Assembly: GCA_937991535.1 (NCBI GenBank)
Contig: CALKHN010000120.1
Location: forward strand, 1 to 60,785
Length of the DNA stretch: 60,785 nucleotides
Reading direction: 5' to 3'
From: an uncultured Sphingobacteriales bacterium
Lineage (GTDB): Bacteria > Bacteroidota > Bacteroidia > Chitinophagales > Chitinophagaceae
Both the position numbers and the translations under genes were made by a program. Positions 36,471 through 45,886 of this stretch are shown here, piece after piece. The notes below the pieces were generated by a model. It did no database searches. It had not been told where the DNA came from and was given only the letters and a program-made list of their open reading frames with translations. Within the stretch, counting starts at the first letter, position 1. The number at the start of each line of letters is the position of its first letter.

Positions 36471-38027
36471 ATGAAAAAGTATATATTTATTATTACAGCG
36501 TTGTTAATGGTTTCCTGCGAGCGATTTCTGGTTGAAAAACCTAAAAGTGAGCAGTCCTTAGATCAGTTTTTTCAGTCGGCCGGAGAAGGTAGAAGTTTTG
36601 TAAATACACTTTATAAAAGCGGTGCTACCGGTTTCTACGATCCGGGTGGTTTTACAGGGAGTATTGTAATGATGGGAGGATACATATCAGGACTGTTTGA
36701 CAATGAGGCTAAAGGGGAAAGAATTGAACCGCTCCGTGCACAGAATCTATCATTCAACGCGCAAAATATGTCGGAGTACCTGGACAGATGGTGGTCAAGC
36801 GCCTACAGTGCTATTGCAATAGCCAATACGGCAATCAAATATATTCCGAATATTCCCGGTATACCCGATGTTGAAAAAAATCAATTACTGGCAGAGGCAA
36901 AATTCTTTAGAGCATTTAATTATTTTTTCCTGGTAAAAAATTTTGGTGGAGTTCCTCTTGTTACAGAGCCCTATTTTAATACTGAAGGTATTTATGTGGA
37001 TCGTGCACAGATAGGCGAAGTGTACAACCTTATCGTTGAAGATTTAGAATGGGCGGTTAACCAGGGCAATCTATCTAACAATAATTTTGTAACAAATAAC
37101 TTTCGAATTACGAAGGGCTCTGCTTCTGCTTTGTTGGCTGATGTATACTTACAAATGTCTGGCTACCCTTTACGTATAGAAAGCAACTATGCGAAAGCTG
37201 CAGCGATAACAAAATCGATTATTAATAGCGGCAGTTATCAGCTCATCCAAAATGGAGCTTTACCAGAAAAAAGCGCCTATAATGTAATGCGCACTTCAGA
37301 TAAGGAAAGTGAATATGTTTTTTCTATAGAGTTTGACCCGGTAATATATGGCGTTTCGAGCCCGAGCGTATCCCTCCCGGGCAGTATAAGACCCCCCGGT
37401 TTAAAATATTCCCGAACCTATAATGCTTACAGGCCAACCGATCAATATATTGAGCTATATGATGAAACGAAGGATCTGAGAGTTCAAAATCAGCAACTAT
37501 TTTTTAAATCAGTTGATGTACAGGGGGAACACTTTGAATTTGGTGAGTACGCTCCGTATTTATTTTATGATACAGTTGCACTGTATGAAACTGCCAGGGG
37601 TGGACAGGACATGCGGGTATATCGTTATGCAGAAATGCTGCTCATTGCCGCAGAAGCAATTGCATTCACAGAAGGGGTTACCCAGGAAGCAGTAAAATAT
37701 CTGACAGATGTAAGAGCCAGGGCATATTGGAATACAAGCAGGAATGTAATAGAAGACCAATTGTCGGTTTTGGATAAAGAAGCATTCATTAAAGAAGTAT
37801 GGAAAGAACGGTATCGTGAGTTAGCCTTAGACTATCGTTTATGGTCCGACATTCAACGTACACGTTTATATCCGGTTGGAAGTGCCGGAGGAAATGTGAA
37901 CTTTGTTGACGTTGTGGGACATACCAATCCGTGGGGAGCTACTTATCAGGAGCACCATCTCCTCTATCCCATCTCTGATAACGAAATACAACGAAATCCC
38001 AAACTTGAGCAGAATCCGGGTTATTGA
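36471..38027 (+). CDS. SusD/RagB-type outer-membrane lipoprotein
   Basis: 518 residues with lipobox MVSC (Cys16). The TPR-rich family fold is seen in LLAEAKFFRAFNYFFLVKNF (about residues 140-160), and the typical C-terminal block is present (ERYRELALDYRLWSDIQR, then LYPISDNEIQRNPKLEQNPGY-like ending). It sits on the cell surface as the lid and ligand-binding partner of the SusC channel. Its sequence-specific ligand cannot be read. Confidence 0.96.
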   Translation: MKKYIFIITALLMVSCERFLVEKPKSEQSLDQFFQSAGEGRSFVNTLYKSGATGFYDPGGFTGSIVMMGGYISGLFDNEAKGERIEPLRAQNLSFNAQNMSEYLDRWWSSAYSAIAIANTAIKYIPNIPGIPDVEKNQLLAEAKFFRAFNYFFLVKNFGGVPLVTEPYFNTEGIYVDRAQIGEVYNLIVEDLEWAVNQGNLSNNNFVTNNFRITKGSASALLADVYLQMSGYPLRIESNYAKAAAITKSIINSGSYQLIQNGALPEKSAYNVMRTSDKESEYVFSIEFDPVIYGVSSPSVSLPGSIRPPGLKYSRTYNAYRPTDQYIELYDETKDLRVQNQQLFFKSVDVQGEHFEFGEYAPYLFYDTVALYETARGGQDMRVYRYAEMLLIAAEAIAFTEGVTQEAVKYLTDVRARAYWNTSRNVIEDQLSVLDKEAFIKEVWKERYRELALDYRLWSDIQRTRLYPVGSAGGNVNFVDVVGHTNPWGATYQEHHLLYPISDNEIQRNPKLEQNPGY

Positions 38028-38047
38028 TTAAAGAAATATCTGACAAA

Positions 38048-39499
38048 ATGAAAATCAACTATTTGTTCAATGTAATTGTCTTTTCCTGTTGCGCCTTTCT
38101 CACAGTACAAATACAGGCCCAGCCAGCATACCAGGAGATAGGGCTGACAGATAAAACGGCTTTTACAGGTAATACAGCCAATTGGAAAATTGCAGGCGAT
38201 ATATGGTACAACCCGTTCAGGAGCAAATTGAAAGAGGAGGCAGGAGCAGGCGTATTGGTTACTGTTTCATCCGCCAACAGCCAGGCCCCGCTTTTTACGA
38301 AGATGGAGCACGGGAACATGCTGCTTGAATTTGACTTTATGCTCGCTCCGCATGCTTCAGTAACCGTTTATTTGCAGGGAAGATATGGGATCCGCCTGAC
38401 GGATAGCTGGACCAACAAAAATTCCATTGAACAAGCCTGCGGAGCGATTCTCAATGAGAATTTCAAATCAGTTGCTGGTGAAATTCGGCGTGCCTTGAAT
38501 ATCCCTCCCCGTTCAAATGTAGCAAGGGCACCCGGATTGTGGCAACACCTGCGTGTGGTTTTTCAGGCGCCTCAATTTGATGCAAACGGAAATAAAAAAT
38601 CAAATGCACGTTTATTACAGGTTGCTCTAAACGGTGTTCTTATCCATGAAGATATAATGTTGCCTGATATTGCTTCCAACGCACCATTTAAAAGTGAAAG
38701 CAAAACAGGCCCGATTGCTTTTTCAACCGATAACCGTATGGCGTTCAAAGATATTCGCTATGCTTTCTTCGGGGATTCCGAAAGAGAGAAGACGCTGATG
38801 CCTGTACCTGTACCCATAAATGGTAAAATTCCGCTGGTCGTTACCCCGGTTAACAAAACCATTATGCAACGATGCTTTTTAGGTGAAAATGACCAGAAAA
38901 TGACCGTTTGTGCCGTTATTGGAGAACCGGGACAAATCCACTATGGTATCAATCTTGAACAGGGTTCTATTATTCGTTTATGGAAGGGAGATTTTATTGA
39001 TGCCACAACCATGTGGGAAAGCCGCGGAGCAGTTCAACTGGCACGTCCTCTGGGCAGTGTGATCAGCCTCCCTTCCGAACCCTTGTTTGCACAACTTGCA
39101 AACGACCAGGCGCCCTGGCCGGAATTGATGCAACAGGAGTATAAGTTCAAAGGATATTTTTTGGACAAACAAGGGCGCCCGGTCTTTAACTATGCTTTCA
39201 ATGGATTGCAAATCAGCGACCACACAGTTCCATCGGATAACGACCGGGTTTTAACCAGGACGCTGCAATTCGACAATAATGCAGCAGGGGACAACCTATG
39301 GATCCGGCTTGCCGCAGGTGATAAAATTGAGGAGCTTGAAGACGGTTTGTATACCATCAACAACAAAAGCTACTACCTGCGTCTCGACGCTAAGAAGCAG
39401 CGTGGAGCTATTCTTAGGAATATCAATGGAAGAGAAGAATTATTAATTCCCGCAAGCGCATTAAGTGCGCAGGGTTTAACGTGGTCATACATCTGGTAA
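38048..39499 (+). CDS. DUF1080 (3-keto-disaccharide hydrolase) family protein
   Basis: 483 residues from the ATG at 38048, which gives a signal peptide ending near VQIQAQ; an ATG at 38024 overlaps the SusD stop and lengthens the leader needlessly. The first ~210 mature residues form the lectin-like beta-sandwich of DUF1080, with the segments LLEFDFMLAP and ADNRMAFKDIRYA-type strands. Several DUF1080 proteins cut 3-keto-glycosides. The C-terminal ~230 residues are a second, beta-rich part I cannot name. It is probably periplasmic or surface-exposed. Confidence 0.8.
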   Translation: MKINYLFNVIVFSCCAFLTVQIQAQPAYQEIGLTDKTAFTGNTANWKIAGDIWYNPFRSKLKEEAGAGVLVTVSSANSQAPLFTKMEHGNMLLEFDFMLAPHASVTVYLQGRYGIRLTDSWTNKNSIEQACGAILNENFKSVAGEIRRALNIPPRSNVARAPGLWQHLRVVFQAPQFDANGNKKSNARLLQVALNGVLIHEDIMLPDIASNAPFKSESKTGPIAFSTDNRMAFKDIRYAFFGDSEREKTLMPVPVPINGKIPLVVTPVNKTIMQRCFLGENDQKMTVCAVIGEPGQIHYGINLEQGSIIRLWKGDFIDATTMWESRGAVQLARPLGSVISLPSEPLFAQLANDQAPWPELMQQEYKFKGYFLDKQGRPVFNYAFNGLQISDHTVPSDNDRVLTRTLQFDNNAAGDNLWIRLAAGDKIEELEDGLYTINNKSYYLRLDAKKQRGAILRNINGREELLIPASALSAQGLTWSYIW

Positions 39500-39511
39500 A
39501 TTGAATAGGTT

Positions 39512-41581
39512 ATGAAAACAAATCAAAAAATCCGTTTAAACATATTGCTGCTTTTTGTTCTGCAAATTTCGGTTGTTTCGATATTGGAAGCTCAGCATAA
39601 TAATCATGCTCCGATGCCAGCCGAAAAGCCTCAGACAGAAAATGACTTTTATAAACTACAAACCATCCGGCCGCCGGAAGGTGTACTGCTTGAAGTAGGC
39701 GGGATGGCAATGCTCCCCGATGGCCGCCTGGCTGTTTGCACAAGGAGAGGTGAGATATGGCTGGTTGAAAATCCATCCGGACCCAGGCCATGGTTTAAAC
39801 TATTTGCATCCGGCTTGCACGAGCCACTTGGATTGGCATGGAAAGACGGGGCGCTGTATACTGCTCAAAGAGCGGAGCTTACGCGAATCGTTGATGTTGA
39901 CGGGGATGACCGGGCAGATGGCTTTGAAACGGTATGTACCTGGCCACTAACGGGTAACTATTGTGAGTATAACCACGGACCGGTTATTGGCAGGGATGGC
40001 TATTTTTATATTAATCTGAATCTCGCCGATAATGGTATGTCAAACAGGGAGCCATTTTTCGGTGAAATGGGAAGTCATTCTGATTGGCGCGGCTGGATGA
40101 TAAGGGTAAGCCCGGATGGGAAATTAGAACCTTATGCGGCTGGACTCCGCTCTCCGGCCGGAATTGGACTGAATGCCGATGGCGATATCTTCTATGCCGA
40201 GAACCAGGGAGGATGGGTAGGCACCGGATACATTACCCACGTGGAGAAAGGTGATTTTTTCGGACACCCTTCCAGCCTTAAATCAGCAGGTAAACCGGGG
40301 GCAACCGTTCATCTGAAACCTTCGGATATTCCTACGAACGAGCCTATGTTACATGAAGCAGTTAAAAAAGTTCCCGGGATGAAGCTTCCTTCTGTACGGT
40401 TTCCACATGGTATTTTAGGCATCTCTACATCAAGTATCATTGCGGACACTTCCGGAGCCTTCGGGCCTTTTTTTAAAGACCAGGTATTCGTTGGCGATGA
40501 GGGGCATCCAAAAATATTTCGTGTGTTTCTTGAAAAAATAAACGGGGAGTACCAGGGCGCCGTATTTCCTTTCAGGGAAGGATTTATGTCTGGCATCCTT
40601 CGAACCGAATGGGGAATGGATAAATCTCTCTATGTAGGTATGTCTGACAGGGGATGGCATTCCACAGGTCCCGAACGTTGGGGCCTCCAGCGCCTCCTAT
40701 GGACCGGGGAAACGCCTTTTGAAATAAGAGCCGTGAAAGCTATGCCCGATGGCTTCGTACTGGAATTTACCTTACCTGTAAAAAAAGAAACGGCTGAAAA
40801 TCCGGACAGCTACGAAATTTCAGGTTTTGATTACCTCTACCACATGACCTACGGCAGTGAAGTGCAGGATAAAAAAAACTGTTCTATTAAGGCGATTAAA
40901 GTTGCTTCAGACGGGCTTTCTGCCCGGCTTGTGCTGGATGGATTAAGAGAAGGCTACATCCACGAGATAAAATGTGCCGGTATCCTGTCTGAAAAAGGAT
41001 CGCCGTTGCTGCACAATTTCGGATACTACAGCCTGAATAGTATTCCCAAAGGAGCGGGACTGCATCTCAAACAGGAGGGTGTAATGCTTATTCCCGAAAA
41101 AAAGGCAACTGTAACTAATAACAGTATTGTAGAAAAAGCTGGTGCTTCTAAAGGAGCAGTGGCGCCGGCCAAGCATGTTACAAAAATGCCGGCATCCTGG
41201 AGCAATGGCCCTGATCGCACGTTAACATTAGGCACAGAGCCTGGGTTGAAGTTTGATGTTGAACAGTTTACGATAAGACCGGGCGAAAAGATCAGGCTTG
41301 TGTTTAATAATAATGACGACATGCAGCACAACTGGCTATTGGTTTCTCCGGGCGCCGCAGATGAAATTGGGAAAGCAGCGCTGGACCTGGGATTAAAAGG
41401 CGCCAACATGCAGTATATTCCGGTATCCGGCAAGGTGCTGTATCACACCAGTCTGTTACAACCCCGCAGCAAGGAAGCCATTTATTTTACAGCACCTGAA
41501 AAAGAAGGAAAATACCCTTATATCTGTACTTATCCCGGTCACTATCTGGTTATGCGGGGGATATTAAATGTAAAAAAATAG
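39512..41581 (+). CDS. Sugar dehydrogenase-like beta-propeller fused to a type I copper (cupredoxin) domain
   Basis: 689 residues, exported. A beta-propeller of the PQQ-sugar dehydrogenase/NHL type occupies about residues 50-400 (for example GGMAMLPDGRLAVCTRRGEI, HEPLGLAW). A linker and beta-domain follow. The last ~120 residues are a cupredoxin with the full set of type I copper ligands: His606 in MQHNW, and Cys672, His677 and Met681 in CTYPGHYLVM. The fusion suggests a sugar (or glycoside) oxidation whose electrons pass directly to copper. Related large proteins occur with PmoA-family and DUF1080 genes. Confidence 0.88.
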   Translation: MKTNQKIRLNILLLFVLQISVVSILEAQHNNHAPMPAEKPQTENDFYKLQTIRPPEGVLLEVGGMAMLPDGRLAVCTRRGEIWLVENPSGPRPWFKLFASGLHEPLGLAWKDGALYTAQRAELTRIVDVDGDDRADGFETVCTWPLTGNYCEYNHGPVIGRDGYFYINLNLADNGMSNREPFFGEMGSHSDWRGWMIRVSPDGKLEPYAAGLRSPAGIGLNADGDIFYAENQGGWVGTGYITHVEKGDFFGHPSSLKSAGKPGATVHLKPSDIPTNEPMLHEAVKKVPGMKLPSVRFPHGILGISTSSIIADTSGAFGPFFKDQVFVGDEGHPKIFRVFLEKINGEYQGAVFPFREGFMSGILRTEWGMDKSLYVGMSDRGWHSTGPERWGLQRLLWTGETPFEIRAVKAMPDGFVLEFTLPVKKETAENPDSYEISGFDYLYHMTYGSEVQDKKNCSIKAIKVASDGLSARLVLDGLREGYIHEIKCAGILSEKGSPLLHNFGYYSLNSIPKGAGLHLKQEGVMLIPEKKATVTNNSIVEKAGASKGAVAPAKHVTKMPASWSNGPDRTLTLGTEPGLKFDVEQFTIRPGEKIRLVFNNNDDMQHNWLLVSPGAADEIGKAALDLGLKGANMQYIPVSGKVLYHTSLLQPRSKEAIYFTAPEKEGKYPYICTYPGHYLVMRGILNVKK

Positions 41582-41583
41582 CT

Positions 41584-42543
41584 ATGAAAATAATATATGC
41601 CGCTTTAGCAGCACCAGCGATTATTGTCTTGTTAAGCTGCCGCTTTGCTGCAACGCGCACAGCAGCGGATAACGTAAAATGGAGCAGGGATGACCGGCAC
41701 ATCGCTCTTTTGCAGAACGACACAGTATTATGGCAACTGAACTTCAACTCCGCGGAAGACAAACCCTACTTTTATCCACTGCGAACCCCATCGGGGCAGG
41801 ATATCGCATTTAAACGTCCTTCCGATCATCCCTGGCACAGAGGCTTATGGTTTTCCTGGAAAAAGATAAATGGTATCAATTACTGGGAAGAAGATCCAAA
41901 GGCCGGCATTTCCGAGGGTCGCAGCCTCATCAAAAATGTCAGCAGCAAATTGTATAAGGACTTTTCTGCCAGGATAACGATAGGTATTACTTACCAGGAC
42001 AACAACGGGCCAACAATTGAAGAAAGAAGAGTGCTGCATGTCAGTTCCCCGCTCGGTTCTGAAGGATATGCTATTACGTGGGATCAATCTTTTACTGCCC
42101 TGAAAACAGTTGAGCTTGATCTTGAAAAACCGGCTAAACATGGCGGAGTAAAATGGGGTGGATACGCCGGTTTGTCATTACGGGGCGCCGCTACGCTTAA
42201 GCAACCTCTCTTCCGTGCATCCAACGGATGGACCAATACCGAAGACACTACCGGTTACGGTGAGAAAGCGACATGGATGGATGTAACCGCTTCAATTGCC
42301 GATGAACCGGCGCACCTGGCCGGTATAACCATTTTTGATCATCCTGACAATCCAAGGTATCCCTCTCCCTGGTATATCTGGTATACGGCAGATCAACACC
42401 TGTTCTTTACTCCGTCTGTATTGTTCGACGGGCCATTATTGCTGCATGAAGGAGAAAAACTGCATTTGAAATATCAAACTTATATTCATGACGGGAAACC
42501 ATCGGTTAAGCAGATTGAGCAAATGTCGCAGGCATTTCGTTAG
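41584..42543 (+). CDS. PmoA-family (DUF6807) lipoprotein
   Basis: 319 residues with lipobox LLSC (Cys19). The family motifs HPWHRGLWFSWKKINGINYW and ITIFDHPDNPRYPSPWYIW are clear. Despite its name the family is not methane monooxygenase; it is widespread in glycan loci of Bacteroidota and Planctomycetes, with no proven reaction. The start is 2 bp behind the stop of the cupredoxin fusion, so the two are translationally linked. It is the last gene of the sugar locus. Confidence 0.88.
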   Translation: MKIIYAALAAPAIIVLLSCRFAATRTAADNVKWSRDDRHIALLQNDTVLWQLNFNSAEDKPYFYPLRTPSGQDIAFKRPSDHPWHRGLWFSWKKINGINYWEEDPKAGISEGRSLIKNVSSKLYKDFSARITIGITYQDNNGPTIEERRVLHVSSPLGSEGYAITWDQSFTALKTVELDLEKPAKHGGVKWGGYAGLSLRGAATLKQPLFRASNGWTNTEDTTGYGEKATWMDVTASIADEPAHLAGITIFDHPDNPRYPSPWYIWYTADQHLFFTPSVLFDGPLLLHEGEKLHLKYQTYIHDGKPSVKQIEQMSQAFR

Positions 42544-42612
42544 GCATTTCTGGTGTTTCTTTATGCCGGCACCGGGTGCTTGAGCGCTTAAATAAGAGCG
42601 TATCAGCCCGTG

Positions 42613-42676
42613 CATATATCAACCTTTGTTGGTCCAACCGTTTATGGAAGGTTCTGACAAAGGCTGAGCCAATTAG
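42613..42676 (+). repeat. 64-bp hairpin repeat, copy 2 (right flank of sugar locus)
   Basis: Direct repeat of 29825-29888 with one base changed, which places a mismatch in the 11-bp stem. It also contains the stop codon of the convergent membrane-protein gene and may act as its terminator and that of pmoA. Confidence 0.85.
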
Positions 42677-43200
42677 GGGCTGCCCAGCTTCATGTTTTTG
42701 CGCAGGAGCATTAACACAGCCGAAAAAATAATGTATAAGAGCGCCAGTCCTATCAATAAGAATTTGGTTGTCGCCATCGCTGCGGTAAGCATAGAGGTAA
42801 GGGAAGTGACAGCAATGTGTATGGAGAAACCCATAAGAATATTTTCCAGCACGTCAAAAAACATAGCCAGCAAACTTCCAAAAGCCAGCAGCACGCCAGT
42901 TCTTTGACCGCGTCCCGGTGGGTAATGCACTGAAAAATATCCGCAGGTGGAGTAAAGAAAAAGTCCATAAAAGGGGATGAGAAAAAAATCCAGCAGCATA
43001 TGAATGCGGAATGCGCCGCTCAGTGAATTTCTCCATGCTGTTGCAATGACCTGTGTGTGGGTTGAATGATAGCTGAATTCCAGCGAAAGAATGCCTGAAG
43101 GAGATGATGGTGTAATTAATTGCTTTCCCTGTAATTGAAGCAACAGTAAAAAAAATATGGTTCCAGCAAAGAAAAAGCCAATGATTTTCCAGTTCGTCAT
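42673..43200 (-). CDS. Small four-helix membrane protein of unknown function
   Basis: 175 residues with four hydrophobic segments (about residues 5-21, 65-82, 100-122, 140-165). I do not recognise a family. The loop after the first helix is polar and presumably outside. The 3' end, including the stop, is formed by the 64-bp repeat, so the original C-terminus may have been changed by the insertion of that repeat. It precedes the lptF/G gene on the same strand by 127 bp in genome order, but is downstream of it in transcription. Confidence 0.6.
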   Translation of the reverse strand: MTNWKIIGFFFAGTIFFLLLLQLQGKQLITPSSPSGILSLEFSYHSTHTQVIATAWRNSLSGAFRIHMLLDFFLIPFYGLFLYSTCGYFSVHYPPGRGQRTGVLLAFGSLLAMFFDVLENILMGFSIHIAVTSLTSMLTAAMATTKFLLIGLALLYIIFSAVLMLLRKNMKLGSP

Positions 43201-43327
43201 TTGTATAGTGTGTGCAGATTAAGGCAATGAACCCCGTAGTTCTTGTTAAAGCCTTATTCGAACTGCTGGAGAGGTTCTTTAACAATATTTATCCTCAAAC
43301 GGAATGGATATAAAGATAAGTCAAAAA

Positions 43328-44884
43328 TCAGTTCTGCTCCTTTGTCCATTTCTTTTTGTTGATAATTGATTTGATGCTTCTGAAAAAGCGGTAGTAAAAC
43401 TCTTTGTTGAACAATTGCGAATCGTGCATGGCCTTGTAAGTAAAAAATATGCCAACCGGTAGTAATACCAATGTAGAGAGCCACATACCAAAAAACGCTG
43501 AAGTAATATCTTCCCTCACAAATTTTTCGCCAAACATATTGAGCAAATGAAAAATGAGAAAAAATATTACTGCTATTACCAGGGGCATACCCATCCCTCC
43601 TTTGCGGATAATGGAGCCTAAAGGAGCGCCAATTAAAAAGAGAACAACGCATGCAAACGATAAAGAGAACTTCCTGTGCCGTTCTATAAGATGAAAGCGC
43701 AAATCTTTTTGTTTCATACGGGCCTCTTCAGCGATAATATCAAGACTGTTTTTTTGGCTGCTTATTCTGTCAATAGCTCTTGTAATTATTGTTCTCCTGG
43801 CCGAATCGGGCAGCAATTGCACGTAGCTTCTTCCTTCAGGAGGTTCTAAGGCCAGCGCAACACTTCCCCTCCTGGGATTGTATTCAGGCTTTTGGGGAGC
43901 GGGCAGCTTACCCGAGTTTTGGGGTTGAATATCGGCAGGAGTTGCCTTCCCAACAACAGGGTATTCTTTTTTTTGAGGAAGCAGTTCACGTCTTATGAAA
44001 GAATAATTAATGCCTACTTCCCGGTCTATTTTCTTTTCAATATCTCCGCCCGATGTTTTTTTAAGCGAATCAATGGTTTTATTCAGTTGTTTTACATTCA
44101 ACATCCTGAAGTTGTCTTTAAAAAGACTATCGGGTGTTTGCATCATTTTAAAAGAACTGAGGTCGAAGACCTTTTTATAGTTCTTGAAACTCAGTCTTAT
44201 ATAGTCCGTATTGATCGTGTATGATGGTCCTCTTTCTTCGTTGCGCCAGCCGTTCTCTAAGTAAAACTCAAGGAATTTTTTATCGGCGCTGATGTTCATT
44301 TTACCCTGTTCGGCAACGATGATATTGTCCTGCAGGTTATAATTTCTTTCAAAAATGATGATATTATGGATAGTGGTGTTATCCTTGTCTTTCTTTCCAA
44401 TTTTGATGGTGTAACCTTCAAATTCCCTGAAAAAAACACCTTCCTTAAGGTTAAATGCGGGTTTTGCCACTGTTATATCATACAATAAGGTTTGAAATTT
44501 TAGCTGCGCAACGGGAATAATGTAGTTGGAAAATAAAAAAGCAACTATCGAGATCAGGAAAGAAATAATAAACAGGGGTCGCATGAACCGCAGCAATGGT
44601 ATACCGGCCGATTTTATGGCAACGGTTTCAAAGCTTTCTCCCAGTTTGCCAAAGGTCATTATGGAAGATATCAGCACAGCCAGGGGCAATGCCAGTGGAA
44701 CTGCCGTAGCGGTAACGTAACTGGTTAAACGCATAATTGTAAAAAAATCGAGCCCCTTTCCAACCAGGTCGTCTATATATTTCCAGAAGAACTGAAGTAC
44801 CAGCACAAACAGGGTGATAAAAAAAGTGACAATAAAAGGGCCTATAAAGGCCTTAATGATAAGCTTGTCTAATTTTTTGATCAC
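43328..44884 (-). CDS. LptF/LptG-family lipopolysaccharide export permease
   Basis: 518 residues. Three membrane helices at each end (first: FIGPFIVTFFITLFVLVLQF; last: STLVLLPVGIFFTYKA) bracket a large periplasmic beta-jellyroll part (about residues 105-420), which here has a proline- and lysine-rich insertion. The protein is the membrane half of the LptBFG pump that lifts LPS from the inner membrane. Whether it is F or G cannot be told; the partner gene is outside the window. Confidence 0.92.
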   Translation of the reverse strand: MIKKLDKLIIKAFIGPFIVTFFITLFVLVLQFFWKYIDDLVGKGLDFFTIMRLTSYVTATAVPLALPLAVLISSIMTFGKLGESFETVAIKSAGIPLLRFMRPLFIISFLISIVAFLFSNYIIPVAQLKFQTLLYDITVAKPAFNLKEGVFFREFEGYTIKIGKKDKDNTTIHNIIIFERNYNLQDNIIVAEQGKMNISADKKFLEFYLENGWRNEERGPSYTINTDYIRLSFKNYKKVFDLSSFKMMQTPDSLFKDNFRMLNVKQLNKTIDSLKKTSGGDIEKKIDREVGINYSFIRRELLPQKKEYPVVGKATPADIQPQNSGKLPAPQKPEYNPRRGSVALALEPPEGRSYVQLLPDSARRTIITRAIDRISSQKNSLDIIAEEARMKQKDLRFHLIERHRKFSLSFACVVLFLIGAPLGSIIRKGGMGMPLVIAVIFFLIFHLLNMFGEKFVREDITSAFFGMWLSTLVLLPVGIFFTYKAMHDSQLFNKEFYYRFFRSIKSIINKKKWTKEQN

Positions 44885-45223
44885 GGTTTTACGCTTGCTG
44901 TTTTATACTGCTACACCTTTAGCTGACGGATAATGCAAAAATACAGTTTTCGGCACATGAACTGCATTGGTTACAGATGAGGAGTTCATTTTAACAAAGA
45001 ATCGCATTATTGAAGGAAGATATTTTTGCTATACGTACTATGTTTTTATGGGGAAATGATTTTAGCATTACGCTGCACCTGAAAGGTGCGGTTTAAAACA
45101 CTTTTTGAAAAGCCACTGATTAATAAAAATCGTATTCTACTTTTCTTTACAGCAATGGGGAAAAGCAGAACAGTTGTTTTCAGACTGTTTTTTCAATGTA
45201 AAAAAAACGCTGGATCTCAGGAC
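44885..45223. other. Intergenic stretch upstream of the LPS permease gene
   Basis: 339 bp. It holds a hairpin with arms gcacct (45075-45080) and aggtgc (45084-45089), preceded by ttacgct, the same opening bases as the 67-bp repeats. No gene was found; the permease promoter must lie here or further upstream. Confidence 0.45.
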
Positions 45224-45604
45224 TTAAGCCCCAATGCGGTGAAATAATTCTTTTACCTGGTAATCCCAAAGACGGCTTTGATCCGCAATTTCTTTTTTCT
45301 CAGCAAAATCCTTAATTACCAATATGGTTTGATTGGTGACTTCAGATTTTTCAATGCTAAATTCAAAATATTCATCTTTGGGGGCATGCGACCAATGGAA
45401 ACGGATAAATTTATTTTCTTCCCCTTCCAGCACCTCAGCTTTATCTGTTGAGCCTTCCCATGTAAAGCTGAATACCATATCCCTTTCATCAACCTTGTCG
45501 GCAAACCATTCCTGTAGCCCTGCAGGAGTTGAGAGAAATTCATATAATATAGAGGGAGAGCAGCGAACCGGATATTCTAACGTATATATTTGTTTTTTAC
45601 TCAT
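45224..45604 (-). CDS. START-like domain protein
   Basis: 126 residues, one compact START-like (AHSA1-type) domain: YTLEYPVRCSPSILYEFLSTPAGLQEWFAD, followed by FSFTWEGSTDKAEVLE and a C-terminal long helix. In Bacteroidota this family is commonly found just upstream of an LptF/LptG permease gene, as here. It may bind a lipid or act as a chaperone in envelope assembly, which is inference. No signal peptide. Confidence 0.85.
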   Translation of the reverse strand: MSKKQIYTLEYPVRCSPSILYEFLSTPAGLQEWFADKVDERDMVFSFTWEGSTDKAEVLEGEENKFIRFHWSHAPKDEYFEFSIEKSEVTNQTILVIKDFAEKKEIADQSRLWDYQVKELFHRIGA

Positions 45605-45886
45605 TTTATCAGTCTGTTAGTCATAATGCATGATAGCCTGCAATAATATAAAAATAATGGAAGCATCAAAGTTTTTTACAGAATATTTTTTCTTTAAACA
45701 GGTAACAAAACAGTCCCGGGCGTTATTTTAATGAAAAGAGCCTGATCCTCAGGGAATAATATTTTTTTCTTATCCCTGCTATTTGCTTAAATTGCTAAAG
45801 AAGTGCAATTTCTTATGGTAGCCAGCGTTTTATAGATAAATCCGTATATATATGATTTCTATTAAACCTCTTAAATATTCCTGCAT

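Noticed and set aside
42673..43285. Alternative overlapping frames opposite or beside the four-helix membrane protein
   Set aside because: They overlap the better frame, lack its clean membrane-helix pattern and run into neighbouring non-coding DNA.
45746..45772. Hairpin upstream of rpoD as a regulatory RNA structure
   Set aside because: Arms cagggaataa and ttatccctg pair with a bulge, but there is no further conserved feature to support a riboswitch or small RNA.
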